Positions 11,580-23,453 of a stretch of DNA of 64,000 bases are shown piece after piece. Within the stretch, counting starts at the first letter, position 1; every line of letters starts with the position of its first letter. The stretch lies in contig JAJSPD010000058.1 of NCBI GenBank assembly GCA_021307315.1, positions 218,249 through 282,248 of the forward strand. The letters are read 5' to 3'. The notes below the pieces were generated by a model. The model was given only the letters and a program-made list of their open reading frames with translations. It searched no databases and was not told the DNA's origin. The stretch comes from Bisporella sp. PMI_857 (lineage: Eukaryota; Ascomycota; Leotiomycetes; Helotiales; Helotiaceae). A program made the position numbers and the translations under genes.

Positions 11580-12528
11580 ATGTGCCGATGGTCTCCGCTG
11601 TCTCGTATGTACATATCACAACCTGCCCAACACTCTGCTAACCATCGGTCGATCCACAGTATTCTTCTCATTCCTCCGCGCAAACCTAGTCCTTCAACCT
11701 CCACCACCGAATTCGAACACTTCTACCCTTCTCCTCAGCCCACCCTCCTCGCAGTTTCTCTCATCACTAGGCCCCTCCTCGGTCGGAACTATAGCAATAA
11801 TCAAGTCCATCAGCGGAGTCGTCTCTACTAAAATTCTCAAATCTACTCCTCCCCTCACAACAATCACTCTAAGTTCCGTATCCGAAAAAGCCGTAGCTCT
11901 AGAACTAATCGCCGATTCTATCGCTGAACAACGCTACCTTGCGTCCCGCGCCGTTATCTTTCATCCTATCACCATAGTAGTATATGTCGTACTCTTGGGA
12001 ATTGTCTGCCAACTTGTATATGCTGAACGTGAGAATCTCGTTATCGTAGCCACCGCATCTGCTGCGGCGACGATGGCGTGCCTGATTCTTGTTATTACAA
12101 ACGGATATGTCAATCTTGCGGAAGAGTTCTTACTGAAGGTCATGAAAGACAAAGGAGAAAAGGATATGATAATTGGGTCGCGGTATTCCGGTGAGATTAT
12201 TGGTGCATTGATCTTGAGATTGGAACGAAATGGAAATAGAAAAGACAAGAAGGCGAAGAGCGGGAAGACCAGAGGAAAGGGTATTGTGAGAGCCTGGACT
12301 ACGAGACCTAGGTATAGGGGAGCCGGCGTTGGGACAGCGATGTTGGAGGAGGCAGTCAAGGCAACGAGGGAGAAGCTGGGGAATTCGGCAGAGGTAACGT
12401 TTGCGGCTGAGCACGCGAATAGCAGGATGATTCTGCCGGAGTTGTTTAATGAGGTGTTTCGGAGAAGGGAAGCAAAGGCCGCCAGGGCGTTGATGAGCGT
12501 AGTTGAAAGAATGGAACCTGGAAAATAA
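11580..12528 (+). CDS. GNAT-like N-acetyltransferase with membrane helices, about 297 aa
   Basis: The downstream frame carries two adjacent hydrophobic segments (ITIVVYVVLLGIVCQLVYA; ATMACLILVITNGYV) and then the acetyl-CoA loop TRPRYRGAGVGTAMLEEAV, which fits the GNAT motif R-x-x-G-x-G/A. The end contains EVTFAAEHANSRM. No in-frame ATG lies before the helices. A model that works is a 25-nt first exon from ATG 11580 to 11604, an intron 11605-11659 (GTATGT donor, GCTAAC branch, CACAG acceptor, 55 bp) and exon 11660-12528; phase is preserved. The short first exon is inferred and could be wrong, with the true start further upstream. Substrate unknown. The layout, two helices inside a GNAT domain, resembles membrane-bound NAT8-like enzymes. 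Confidence 0.5.
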
Positions 12529-13825
12529 GAAGAGCGAATTATCCGGCTATCTTCAGAGGGCCCGCATGGTGTGGTTGATTGCCTTTTTTTTCTAGAACAT
12601 GCTCTACCTATGAAATTCGTCCACGTGCTTTCTGATCGTGTAGTCCTGCACATGCCTCTTGTTGCCCTAATGTGAATTTGGCCACAATTCGCAAAATATT
12701 GCCAGCTCGGCTTCATAAGATCTCGTCGATCTCCATGCCGATCTCGAGTGGGGGTGGTTTCGTCTTCGGATCGATAGTTGATCCATGTTGTGAGACAATG
12801 GTTCGTCTCCAACGCTCTCCAGGAGCAGTTGTGTTGTTGTCGCTATGAGCAAGATTCGTTAACATGGAATATGTCCACACGATTATCGTCGAAGCACATG
12901 TCCGTCGCGCAAGCGAGAAATGGACATCCGGCACAAGCGCAGCGCCCAGCGTGCCATCCACAAAACGCCCACCTAAACCTTGCCGGATTTGTCTTATACT
13001 GGCGTGATAAGTGGTCTGATAGTGCAAGCCACACTGAATAAAGTAAAAAAGTTTGTCCAAGCCATCTCCCCAATTCAACTTCACACTTCACTTTCGACAC
13101 AGCCAAAGTAGCAGATCTGCCAGGTTAGTTGCAGAGAGAGCCAAATTATCAGGGCTAATGTACCCGATATTCACGTTAAGAGTTGTTTTGTTGATAGAAA
13201 CCCGGGAAACAAGCTATCCAATGAAGACACTAGCAGGGTCGGGGCAATTCGGTTGTGCGTTGAGAGATATGCAGACCTTGCGCCTTAGTACCATGTAGGT
13301 CTGCCGAAATTCGTAGCTGGTTGCAGATACTGGCCCCGAAGGATAAAGCTCGGGACTGTGCATTTCTTCCGCCCAACCCACGGAGTAAACGCTTCGGTGT
13401 CCTCCGTCTTTGGATTTGTTCTATTTGTTCGGCATCCAGTCAATTGCATTCGAGCACATCTCTACCATGAGCTTCATCTATTCACTCCAGTATTGGGCCA
13501 TCATATCATTGTAGAACATTTTCGTATGACCCGAGGAAGAACTGGTTGTAGGCTCAAAGCATTTTGCAAGCAATTTTATACTCCTACAAACCTCTCTGTA
13601 TTCTCATTGGGATCCGAATTCCCCACACTTGATATGCCAGCTTATATCTAGTCCTCTCTCCACAGTCTTGATACGTCACTACAACGACTCAATCACGTCA
13701 CAACTGATCACCTTATCTATTCGAGCCTCACTCCCTGCAGCTCAAATTATATCTTGCCCAAACCAGGAATCTACACGTTTGTAGGAGTGGAGTTAGTCTC
13801 AGCGTACTAGAGCCGTCCTTAACTA
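12529..13825. other. intergenic, upstream of bHLH gene
   Basis: No reliable gene. About 130 bp before the bHLH start, at 13692-13701, lies ATCACGTCAC, which is close to a sterol-regulatory/E-box type site; whether it is used is unknown. Confidence 0.35.
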
Positions 13826-15154
13826 ATGGCGAAACCTCTCACTCAACAACCCGCCGTCGACTACTTCTCATTGTTAACACAAAAACATCAGGTAAGTATC
13901 CTTATTCTTCACATTACTTAAAGATTCCATCTCCTAGGCATAACATGAACCATCCGGACTTAGGAACTGCTACTTACCTGGCACACTGAATCGCCTGACT
14001 CTTTTTCAGCTAACCATCAAAATAGAAAACTAAACCATCCGAATCCAGTTCTGATACTTACGAACTATCACTGACACCACCTGGGTCGTGTGACGAGAAC
14101 CTCCTCCCACCAGTTTCCCCAAGCCTCGACTGTCCATCGTACAACCGACTAAAGACACAAGACAAGTCGGGACAGGTGTTCAACTTCGATTCAATCGACG
14201 ACTGGATGGACTGGGACGAGCCAGATCCGGCGGATAATGCTCTATCGCCAACCGGCGACATCTTCCCTAAGCTGAAGGAAGAACCGCAATCACTTAAGAT
14301 ACCAGCAGTATACCAACGATCAAACTCAAGTTCAGGAGGTATCACTCTGGCGCGTATCCAGCAGGATATTTCCACCGTATCCCGCAGTCCACCAATTTCA
14401 GAAGAGCCATTGCTCCAATTGCCATCCGCTCTCTCCTCTCCTCTAATAACACAACCGCCTCAGAGCCTCTATTCTACACCCCTCTCCTGGTCCACGCCTT
14501 CGGCAACCTTCGCTACAGGACAGTTTACCCGCCTCACTCCACAAGAAGAATCACGACTCCGCGCAATCGCCATGCCATCACTCTCCGTCAATACCTCGCA
14601 ATCAAATACCTTCCAGCAAACATACTCTTCAACCTCTTCCTCGAGCCCCGAACCACCGTCCAGATTCGATAACTTCGGGAAAAGGAAGTCCTCAGTAGAA
14701 GATGATGATGACGAAGATATGTCTGACTCCGAAATGAAGAATGGAAAGCCGGTGAAGAAGACAGCGCATAACATGATTGAGAAGCGGTATCGCACGAATC
14801 TGAACGACAAGATCACCGCGCTGAGGGATTCGGTGCCGAGTCTGAGGGTTGTGGGTAGGAGAAGGAACGATCAAGCAAAGAAAGAGATTCTTCAGGGCTT
14901 AAAGCCTGCGCGTAATTTGAGCAAGGTATCTTAACTCTTATGTCCTTATTTAAGAATTTTATGTTAATGAACCATAGGCAACGGTGCTCTCCAAAGCAAC
15001 AGAGTACATAGTCCACCTCGAGAGACGCAACAATGCTATGCAGAAAGAACATGCGGCCCTGAAGTCCCGCGTCGAAGCCTTCGAGATCTTGACGCAGAAC
15101 CGACAAACACAATCGCGGGAGCGAACCAATAATTCGAGGCAAGTGCAGCAGTAA
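13826..15154 (+). CDS. SREBP-type bHLH-leucine zipper transcription factor, 380 aa
   Basis: Three exons: 13826-13891, 14026-14925, 14978-15154. The introns have GTAAGT and GTATCT donors and TAG acceptors and all phases agree. The N-terminus is acidic and Ser/Pro-rich (FNFDSIDDWMDWDEPDPAD), suggesting an activation domain. At about residues 264-295 sits the basic region and helix 1, KKTAHNMIEKRYRTNLNDK; the tyrosine in KRYR is diagnostic of SREBP-class factors. Helix 2 and the zipper follow across the last intron (LSKATVLSKATEYIVHLERR). There are no membrane helices, so it is not a full-length ~1000-aa SREBP; it resembles the short SrbB-like class acting in sterol/hypoxia and carbon control. 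A possible continuation, PRVVSTAPKVTRENPFSI at about 15200-15330 in another frame, hints that the tail was once longer. The exon-2 acceptor could alternatively be at 14009. Confidence 0.7.
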
Positions 15155-15428
15155 CCTTATGGCCTCGACAGGATCTTAAGTTAAGCCCATCTCCAAAACC
15201 CCGTGTAGTTTCTACTGCACCCAAAGTAACCAGAGAAAACCCCTTCTCTATTTCCTCGGTCAAGCCTAAGGGCCGACTTAGCCTCATCTCGAAGCCAGAG
15301 CCGAATGAACTATTCAAGGCTATAAGATAACCTGTCAATCCGGTTCACTGCAAAGTCTCAAGCGTTCAGACCAAGAAGCCTCCTGCTATCATCTTCTGCC
15401 TCAAATTCTTCATTCATAACCCAAAAAT

Positions 15429-16410
15429 ATGGCCACAAATACGGCCAACAAGATCACGCCTCATCCTAGCGGTGTTTGGTAGGCACAGACCTCAACTTGC
15501 TATTTATTGCCAACGTCACCGGCGTGATATTTCGGGCCGGTTTACAGATACACCTCACAGGTCACAGGCTTGTTAGAGGGCACACAGAGCTCCTGGAGGA
15601 GCCTCATGAAAAGGCACATATTGACTACGACTTCGTAGCTATCGTACGTACACAAACCTCAATTACTACTGCCTCCGCCGGTCTTTAGATTCCAAATCCT
15701 AGTGTTGCTGTCCTCTACGAGGATGGCCTTGTCTATGAAACTGGCTCGACCATTACATCTGCTGATGCCCTCATAGTATACTCTGGAGCAAAGACTGGTC
15801 GACTCCCCCTAGGTGAACGCATCGTGAGGGAGCCAAGCTCAGAAAACGAGATATGGTGGGGACCCGTGAACAAGACCATGACGACCGATGTAAGAACATA
15901 TCTTTCAACGCCTACGCAAATATCTGATCTTTCGCTGCCTTCATGCTTCCCCACTTCAACAGGAGAAGACGTGCGGGCATTTATTTGGCAGCCTCGCTCC
16001 CGTCCGACTGGTGTCCTCGGGCTGTTGGAAGATCTCCATCTCCACACTTCCTCGCTCGACCCGTGCATGTTGGCGCTAATTTTGACCGTGCGGATCTAGA
16101 GAATTAACCGCGAACGAGCCGTTGACTACCTCAATACGCATCGTGTCTTATGTTGGCGACGGATGTGCGGGGGTGGGATAAGATGTACCGAATCCAGGGT
16201 CCCGGCCATTTGCGCTCGGGCCTGCCATGCGCTCTTCACGCGCAATATGCTCATCCGACCTGGCCGAAGGACCTAGAGCACTTTCACCCAGATTATACCA
16301 TCCACAACGCTGGATCTTTCCCAGCCAACAGATTTACTGAAATAATGACCTCGGCAATATTACCTACGCCATATCCTGCCGCAACTGAAGAGACCTATGT
16401 AGATGGTAGG
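15429..16410 (+). pseudogene. phosphoenolpyruvate carboxykinase (ATP), 5' part, decayed
   Basis: Truncated copy of the gluconeogenic enzyme that converts oxaloacetate to PEP. The start reads MATNTANKITPHPSGVW at 15429. After an intron-like gap come GHTELLEEPHEKAHIDYD (15575-15630), a second intron with GTACGT donor and TTTAG acceptor near 15687, then NPSVAVLYEDGLVYETG, LIVYSGAKTGRLPLGERIV and EPSSENEIWWGPVNKTMTTD to about 15890. After ~200 bp of unrelated sequence or a long intron, NRERAVDYLNTHRV and HFHPDYTIHNAGSFPANRFT end near 16340. Frameshifts interrupt the later part. The catalytic half with the P-loop is absent. Preserved intron positions show DNA duplication. Confidence 0.8.
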
Positions 16411-17798
16411 GCAGGCTATCAGGGTAGTGATCTTGGCGAAGCTTGTGGCGGAACAACGCCTCAATCACACTTGTGTCGCAGAAACAAAACTCTAATTGCT
16501 GAAGTACTTTTGCTTAATATATAGTTTACACTATGGAACCTACTTTTAAATACAGCGGGCCAGCTTGCCTAGCCTGAATATCTGATGCGCCAGTTGTAAA
16601 TCATTTCTTTCAGGAATAACCCAAATCTTTGCTTCAGGGCACGTGATTCCATTCTTCACAGAAGTTTACTTCTGCTCCTAAGCAGGTGGTCCCAGGGAGA
16701 AGACATGATGAAGCAGGCTATCAACATTACGTAAATCTCCTATTTGTGAAGATTTCACGGTATCAATGCCCTTGAGGGTTAGACCCTATGTTATCACATA
16801 GGCTTCTTTGAGGAGGCTCTGGCGTTATTTTGCATTTACTTCGTTGCGCTACGTCTCGTATCTAGAATTCAATATACATCTTGAACACAGACGGTACCGT
16901 ATGTGACTCTAATAAGCTACGTCACGAGTGCCTCCGGGCCATGAAAACCACTATATCTTGAGGGGGGTCGGGCAATGATGGGGACCACCCAGAGCCGAAG
17001 CAGCCTTTTGTCCTCTAAATTTCCTGGCACGATTCACTGAGGCAATGTTAACAGTACCATACACATCAACTAATGAATCGACGGGCTTAATGATTGCACG
17101 AGCAAAGGCATTCATGGGTGCCAGATTGACCTCAAGAATGAACTTAGCTGAAGCTTGTTGTTTCAGCTTTGCGTTGCGGGGCTAGTTGTGGGAGGACAAA
17201 CCAGACGCCAGTTCCGGCAGCATTGGGCACAGCAGACGAACGAGGGCATACGTACCCATCTATGCTGCATTCCGGGTCAAAATTTTGATTTTCCAGCTGC
17301 GCCGGACAAGGTTCCAAAGTGACCATAGCGGTCGGATATTATACACTACCTTATTTATTCCCTTTAACTTTATTCCCTTTAACTTACATATGAACTATTG
17401 CAGGAAGATCCCCAACGCGGTAACACTCTGCCGGCACGCAAGCTCCCAAAGTGGAAGGATCCGTTCCTCCATTTCGGGGGTTGCATGTAGTCGTCCTCAA
17501 AGCTTTCAGCCACGATATATATGCGTACATCGCAGCGCGCTTTCGGATAGGATGATACACAAACAGGACGCAATTCGGCCCAAGTACACGGATAACTATG
17601 GAGGAGTGAGCTGAGGGTGCAGGCTTGATACCAAGAGCGCTACGAATGTTATGAAGAGATATCCGACACATATTATCGCCAGGAGGAGTATTACCAAAAA
17701 AACAACAAGCACGGCACGTTTGGCGGCAGGAGGGTGCTGAGTGAGGATGGGTCTTCGGACGAGCCTTTTCCCCCAAAGAAACGCGTCTGCAGTATTGG
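16411..17798. other. gene-free interval with a possible coding fossil
   Basis: On the minus strand near 16985-17150 a stretch reads LEVNLAPMNAFARAIIKPVD and VYGTVNIAS, which looks protein-like but cannot be assigned. Nothing else is supported. Confidence 0.3.
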
Positions 17799-20562
17799 TT
17801 AGCCATGGCTCCTCTTTTCTACTTCGTGAAAGCCGGTGGATGGGAGCTTATGTTGGGGGGAAGAGCTCATACCATATTTCAAAAGTAGCTGTTGCCGGCG
17901 GCGCACATGCTCCATCTCAAAGCAAGGAATAGCAGTCGGAGGATATCCATACTTGCGCTGCCATTGATCTGGAGTCCATGCAGTCAAGGGTGCGTCATAT
18001 TTGAGAAACAATCCGTTTTCCGTGTGAGAGTCAATATAAAAGCGTATTCCTTTCCCAGCAAAGCCACGGCGTGAGGGCATCCCGCAGGCGAGATCTATCA
18101 AAAGACATGTTCCTTGAGACTGCCCATAGACCCGACATGTAATACGTCGAGCATCTTCGTCGTCTAACCTTTCGATTGGGGAGGGGGGCGCTGGATGTCG
18201 ATGATGTACTCTTGTTTGGAATTGTCGCCTCGCCCAGTCTGGGCTCGAACCACAAACGCCTCCACATCATAGGGAATGCATTGAGTGGGAGGTGTTTCTA
18301 GAATAAGAAGGGACTCCGGGTTACTATCTAACAGGTCGATAAGGTACTTCACTTGCTTGTCATTCCCTTCGGGCTTGATTCTGCGAAGGGCTGCTCCTAC
18401 AACAAGACGATTGCCTGCCATGCTTCTAGGGATCCAGCCTAGCTCTGGGTGTCCTTTGACGAACACGCGAGGGGGGCCAGTATTATATAGTAACGACAAG
18501 GGAAGCTCGTCGCAGTTCTGAATCAACAGCTTTAACCTGTCTTCATGAGACACAGATTTCAGGGCAAAAACATTGAAGTCGAGCAAATTGGCAAGAATTA
18601 TAAGACCGTCGTGCGGCTTTGGCGTTGATCGCTCAAGAAGAGAGTTCCATGTCCATACAAACTGCGGTATCCGTAGGAGCTTTGCCAAGCGCGATCGCCT
18701 CGATGCCGATGGATTATTTGAAAGCATTTTTTTGTCGTCCAATAAGGCCCTTTTCAAGAGGTTCGGGATTGACCGTCGAGCATTAATAGATGCTCGTTCT
18801 AAAGGCGAGTGGTGCATTTCCACTTTGGGTAAGAGATGGTTGAGTGAGCCTGATATCTCGTACGGCGTACCCATCATCTGGAAAGCGCAGCTTGAAGATA
18901 AGGCACCTTCTTCCAATGTCCATCCTCTCTGCATCCATTTGGAACTGAGAACTAAAGCAGCAAACTCGTCCCCACTTAATTGGCTGGAATTAGGGACGCT
19001 GACGGCTTGAAATCCTTTGTCGAGTACGAGAGTGTTGAAGGCCCCGGCAAAGACTGGCGTTATATGCTTCATGGCACGAAATTTCAAGTCCTTGTTATCC
19101 TCCGTTGGCCGCGATTCAACAGGAACTGGGATACAGAGAGTGTCCATCTAGAAGTATACTCGTTTCTTGTCGATATTGAAATACGGTTTGCTAGCGCGCG
19201 TCGCTTTCCAGGATTGCCAGTAGTAAGCGCTTCTAGCAGCAAACTCGGCGGTGCTGTCATCATAGAACGGACTGTACTCTGGGAAATAAGACTGAAAGAT
19301 CAGTCTCTGTAGACAGAGAAACTGACGTCGGGGTATGGAATTTGATTGTGGATTCCCTAAACTATCTGACTATACATGGGAGGCTGCTGTATAGGTGGTA
19401 TATGGCGTACACTGGACTACTTGAAGATCTAGGTCATTCTCGAGGCTCACGGAGATGATAGGGATTCCACCCAATTTAATGATTTCGGTGATCTCTCCTC
19501 TCGGTGCATGAACGAATTCGCAGTCGTGGTGGTCATCGACATCATGCTGAAACGGGTACTCACCTGGCTGATCATCTATGAGAGTGTGAGCGCAGCACGT
19601 CTGGAGCTCTAAACATTGCCTATGGTCTTCGACCGATGCTGAGTCATTTACTAAGCCTGCAAGGCTGTTGAGGATGAGGTAGTCGTAAGATTGACATAAT
19701 TGTAGTGCCTGGTAAGGACACTATCTATTGTCAACAAAGTGTCTGTGGAGCCGCTCCGCAGCGCGTCTACCGCGGCTAACACTAGGAGGGAATGGTCGAA
19801 ACTTATACTGCTGGCCATGCAAGTGCCTCCTGGCGTCTTCGTTCCCCATAGCCACTAAGCTGTCGCTCAGAAATTTGCTAGCACCATTTGCCAAACTTGG
19901 AGTAGTCCAGCTCACGATTCGAGAAGCCAGAGCTGAAGGCCAAGGAGCCCAAGGAGCCCAAGGTCCGGACGAGCGGGGACCGATGACTGAGAATGCACCG
20001 TCTGATATTGCACTTAACAAGTTGAGCAGCAGCTTCATGGATAAAGCCACACGGTCAAAACGCTCATCATTCGCCCCGAAATAATCTGCGGCCTCTTCAA
20101 ATATCTCGCTCTTCAAAGACGCTCTCTTGATAAGTGTCTGAAGTCCTTCCCGCGCAAGCCTTTTCCGTGAAGGTGATAGACGGCGAGCCGCCTCTGCCAT
20201 TCTCGAAAATATTTATGTACGGCTTCCTTGTCAAGATTGATCAAACCTCCAGTTGCAAAACCATCTCTGTCGATCTCGTGTCCCAGAAAGGCCGAGAGGA
20301 GCTCAAAGAAAAACCACGACTGAAGGAAAGTTGCTAATGAGTCAATCGTCTCGCAATCTCGGACAAAATCGCCTGCATCGTCTGTCTGGGGGAATCCATT
20401 GCGCGCTGGGAAATCGTCACACGATGTATTGCGAAGCTGATGGAGGGGACCCGCAGGACACGGCACCCGGAGACTCGCTCTCACTGCTGCCCAAGGCAGC
20501 GGAGAAAAAATGCCATCCATCAAGGTGTTAGCCTGGTTTTTCGGCGAGATTGGATGCCGCAC
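17799..20562 (-). pseudogene. large HET-domain protein with three TGG-to-TAG stops
   Basis: HET family member with the long N-terminal extension. The N-terminal part (20562 downward) contains FLQSWFFFELLSAFLGHE. After a frameshift near 20180 a second frame runs from 20200 to 18164 and is broken only by TAG codons at 19721-19723, 19370-19372 and 19148-19150. At each, relatives have tryptophan: NR*CPYQALQL, ASHV*SDSLGNP, YF*MDTLCIPV. The core then continues WMQRGWTLEEGALSS and ELGWIPRSMAG. Near 18165-18185, at a G-rich run, the frame shifts and the tail continues as RITCRVYGQSQGTCLLIDL and WQRKYGYPP to 17799. All three stops are CCA-to-CTA on the plus strand, the RIP signature. The gene is otherwise well preserved, so inactivation looks recent. 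Confidence 0.8.
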
Positions 20563-20953
20563 GGCTCCCTCTAGATGTTAACGAAATGCGATGAGGCCGG
20601 TGCCTGACGGTGAAGCTTCGCCAGGGTATTACGGCTGGCCATAAACACCATTCCCGCGCTTGTTCTGCATCTCAGTTCGATAATAGGGTCCTTAGACTGT
20701 TGTCTTTAGAGGATTCATGAAGAGCCCTACTCGTGCCTAATTCCACTGCGATCCGTTCTGGTGTTGCTAACACTGGATGTTCTTCTCGCTAACTGGAGTG
20801 GGTTTTATGCGGTTAAATAACTTGCATAGAACCCCTACACACGCAACTCGCGAAACTGCAAAGGCTAACATGTGACCCGCTCGCATGTATTCCTTAAATG
20901 GGACTAGTGGCCCATGGCCTGGGAACCTGACTTAGCCGACAGCTCTCGAGTTC

Positions 20954-21009
20954 TAACGTCCGTCCCTGCGTAGCATGGTGGGTTTCTCGCTACGCAGGGA
21001 CGGACGTTA
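20954..21009. repeat. perfect hairpin, 21-bp arms, 14-nt loop
   Basis: TAACGTCCGTCCCTGCGTAGC at 20954-20974 is repeated exactly as its reverse complement at 20989-21009. It may be two abutting terminal inverted repeats of a DNA transposon. Confidence 0.9.
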
Positions 21010-21697
21010 TTATACCAAAGGATATATTGACCATATGCCTCAAGCAGTACTTGACTTATTGTATGAGAACCCGGAGTGTATATACAGATCATAAAGAGTG
21101 CGATGGACTATTTCGGATAGCTCGCAGAAAGTTGTATAGACGCTGCGAAGATTTAATGGCTGTGTGTAATTTATCTCTAGTGGTGCTCCTTACCTCCATT
21201 GTCAATTATCACACCCAAGAGAGTTCGAGGAAGTCTTACCATCATCCGTATAAGGAATCCATGGTTGAGATTCCACCTCTTGAATAATAGCTGGTTTTAC
21301 TGTAAAATGGGTGCTAACTGAGAAATGAGGCACCTTTCCACTGCACAGCGAACAAGCTCTATATAATGCGTTAACTATTATTAGATAAGGTGGAAAGTTT
21401 GGAATTAGAGAATTAGAGAATTAGAAGACTCACTCGTCCAGCGAAAAAGCGCCCCGGAATGTTGCTCCACGGATAGTGTCGTCTGCATTCGCAGCTTCAT
21501 TATCGTCACTATCTTCGGCGTTAAGATGCAAGCTCATCTCATAGCGAGCCGTATAGATTGTCCAGAAAAGAAGATACTCTTGCTAGCACGTCCACAGCTA
21601 GCTTGTCCGCAGCTAGCTTCTCGTATTGACATAGTACCAAGTGCTTGTATCGTGGTCAAAACGCGGTAATCCTTCTCCGCCTTTAAAACAATTTAAT

Positions 21698-23227
21698 TTA
21701 ATGTGCCGTAATTCTTTGCAGGACAACGAGATTTAAACGTAAGTATATAGGTCGACCTAAACTAAAGCCCGAATTCTCCAGAAACAAAGCACTTCCGACA
21801 AGTCTCCAGCCCCTGGATCCAAAGCGAAGTATTCCCGCCATGTCGTATCCGACAAATTGACAAATCAGATCTCCTTTGATGGCTTCTGAAGGGGCAATTG
21901 CGGACTGGCCATTGTCGAGAAGCACTTGCTGTATTTTAGCTGCTGCTACATCAGCGGAATGTTGAGAGAGTGCGGAAATGCCTTCCAAGAGATCCTCTTG
22001 TCTTGGTATCCGATCTTTGACAGCCAGGAACATTTCATCGACGAGTGTATAAATCTTCCTAGTCATTGATGCAGTCATTTTTAAAGCAGTCTTGCTGTAA
22101 GGTTGGCGAGTATGAAGAATCGTAGAAGTGGGGAATCCAACAAGCCACACAGGTTCCGAGTCTTGGGTTGTGAGGTCGATGGATAGTTTTACTTGCTGTC
22201 CAATATATGGCTTGAGTAGATTCTGTAGGAAGTAACTGAATCGTACCACATCACGGCCTTTCTGACTCTCCCAGTCTCCGAATCCACGCAGGGAATAGAG
22301 TTTCATGACATCTTTGTAGACCTGAGCCAGCGACTTCGAATAATCAACAACCAACTGTCCGTCCTGGCAGTCGCTAGCTAGGGCTACCAATGCGTAGATT
22401 TTGTCTCTTTGATCTGTACATAAGGACTCCCGACAGTCGTGTAACAACTCTTTCAAAGTACTCCCATGAGACTCCCGCTTAAGCCGATGGGATTCGAGAC
22501 GAGCGGCGAGACTGTTAGCTACGTCCAGGAGAATCTTCTCCTTTGCCAAATCCTTACATGCAAGACATCTATTTGCAAGGTCCAGTGTGTCCTTCAAGGC
22601 ATTCCAACTCGCAAATCTACCCCCACAGTAGATGTACAGCTTCCGTGCTAGTTGTACCTCCTGAATAATCCACATTCTCTGCCAATAACCACGCCGGCAC
22701 AACTTTCCAATGGCCGTCCACGCGGCGCGATGCCTCCTGTAATCAGCAATAAGTGTCCTCTCCTTCGGCGTCTCAGTCGTCCCTGAAGCAAGCTCTGAGA
22801 TCTTCCTTATCGACGCCATCGCCAGATCGCTATTACCCCACTCGTTGCCCAACCATATCAGCACTTCCCCCGCTTGGCTGTAGATCTCACTCATACGTCC
22901 CACCTGCTGGCTTCGTTCCTGGTCGTCTGCTTGGTTGATGCACAGGCTATCTATCCAGAGATTGCGCTCAGGTCCCAAGGGCGGACGCAAGGACTTGAGC
23001 GCCTCGTAGAGGTTAGCCCTTACCTCTACCGTTTCGCTATCTATGTAGATACGGTTGAAGCCATCGGTGGCTTTACCCCAGGTGTACGATAACGCCTGGT
23101 ACTGTGGGTTTGCAGAGAAACGGGCGGAGCGTAGAGTGCAGTAAATAGGATCTGTTGAATTGCCTGGCTCTAGTTTAACGAGCCGAATGTCGATTTCGTC
23201 GTCGATGGGCGAATATTTGATTGCCAT
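21698..23227 (-). CDS. HET-domain protein, 509 aa, intact
   Basis: Single-exon heterokaryon-incompatibility type protein. The HET domain occupies about residues 43-195: YQALSYTWGK (43-52), NLWIDSLCINQADDQERSQQ (about 88-107), MSEIYSQAGEVLIWLGNE and YWQRMWIIQEVQLARKLYIY. It continues with the usual ESLCTDQRDKIYALVALASD linker and a C-terminal part without a recognisable effector domain. HET domains are distant TIR-like folds and execute cell death in allorecognition. The ATG at 23227 gives the normal N-terminal spacing before the first block. The last ~30 residues (LGRPIYLRLNLVVLQRITAH) differ from the usual 'VGDCYVHGVM' ending, so the C-terminus may have been replaced. No stops. About 1.1 kb downstream lies the dead HET gene of 17799-20562, same strand. 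Confidence 0.85.
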   Translation of the reverse strand: MAIKYSPIDDEIDIRLVKLEPGNSTDPIYCTLRSARFSANPQYQALSYTWGKATDGFNRIYIDSETVEVRANLYEALKSLRPPLGPERNLWIDSLCINQADDQERSQQVGRMSEIYSQAGEVLIWLGNEWGNSDLAMASIRKISELASGTTETPKERTLIADYRRHRAAWTAIGKLCRRGYWQRMWIIQEVQLARKLYIYCGGRFASWNALKDTLDLANRCLACKDLAKEKILLDVANSLAARLESHRLKRESHGSTLKELLHDCRESLCTDQRDKIYALVALASDCQDGQLVVDYSKSLAQVYKDVMKLYSLRGFGDWESQKGRDVVRFSYFLQNLLKPYIGQQVKLSIDLTTQDSEPVWLVGFPTSTILHTRQPYSKTALKMTASMTRKIYTLVDEMFLAVKDRIPRQEDLLEGISALSQHSADVAAAKIQQVLLDNGQSAIAPSEAIKGDLICQFVGYDMAGILRFGSRGWRLVGSALFLENSGFSLGRPIYLRLNLVVLQRITAH

Positions 23228-23453
23228 GGCTGCTGGAATGTCATTCGTTGATCTTGAAAACTCTATTCAATGGTAATGAGGAGGTTTGTTGCATGTGCTT
23301 GAGGCTTTAACTCCGTGCGTGATGCTCGAAGGGAGAGTTGCCAAAACTCGAACTGGTTCTGATGTAAATCAGAAATTATTGAGGCCCCATCTGACGTGGC
23401 GTGGCTTGAGTGTGGCGTATCATAGGGCTGACGAAAGGGTTCCAATACATGTA

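Noticed and set aside
14469..14816. 115-aa open frame antisense to the bHLH gene
   Set aside because: Shadow frame created by Ser/acidic codons of the bHLH exon.
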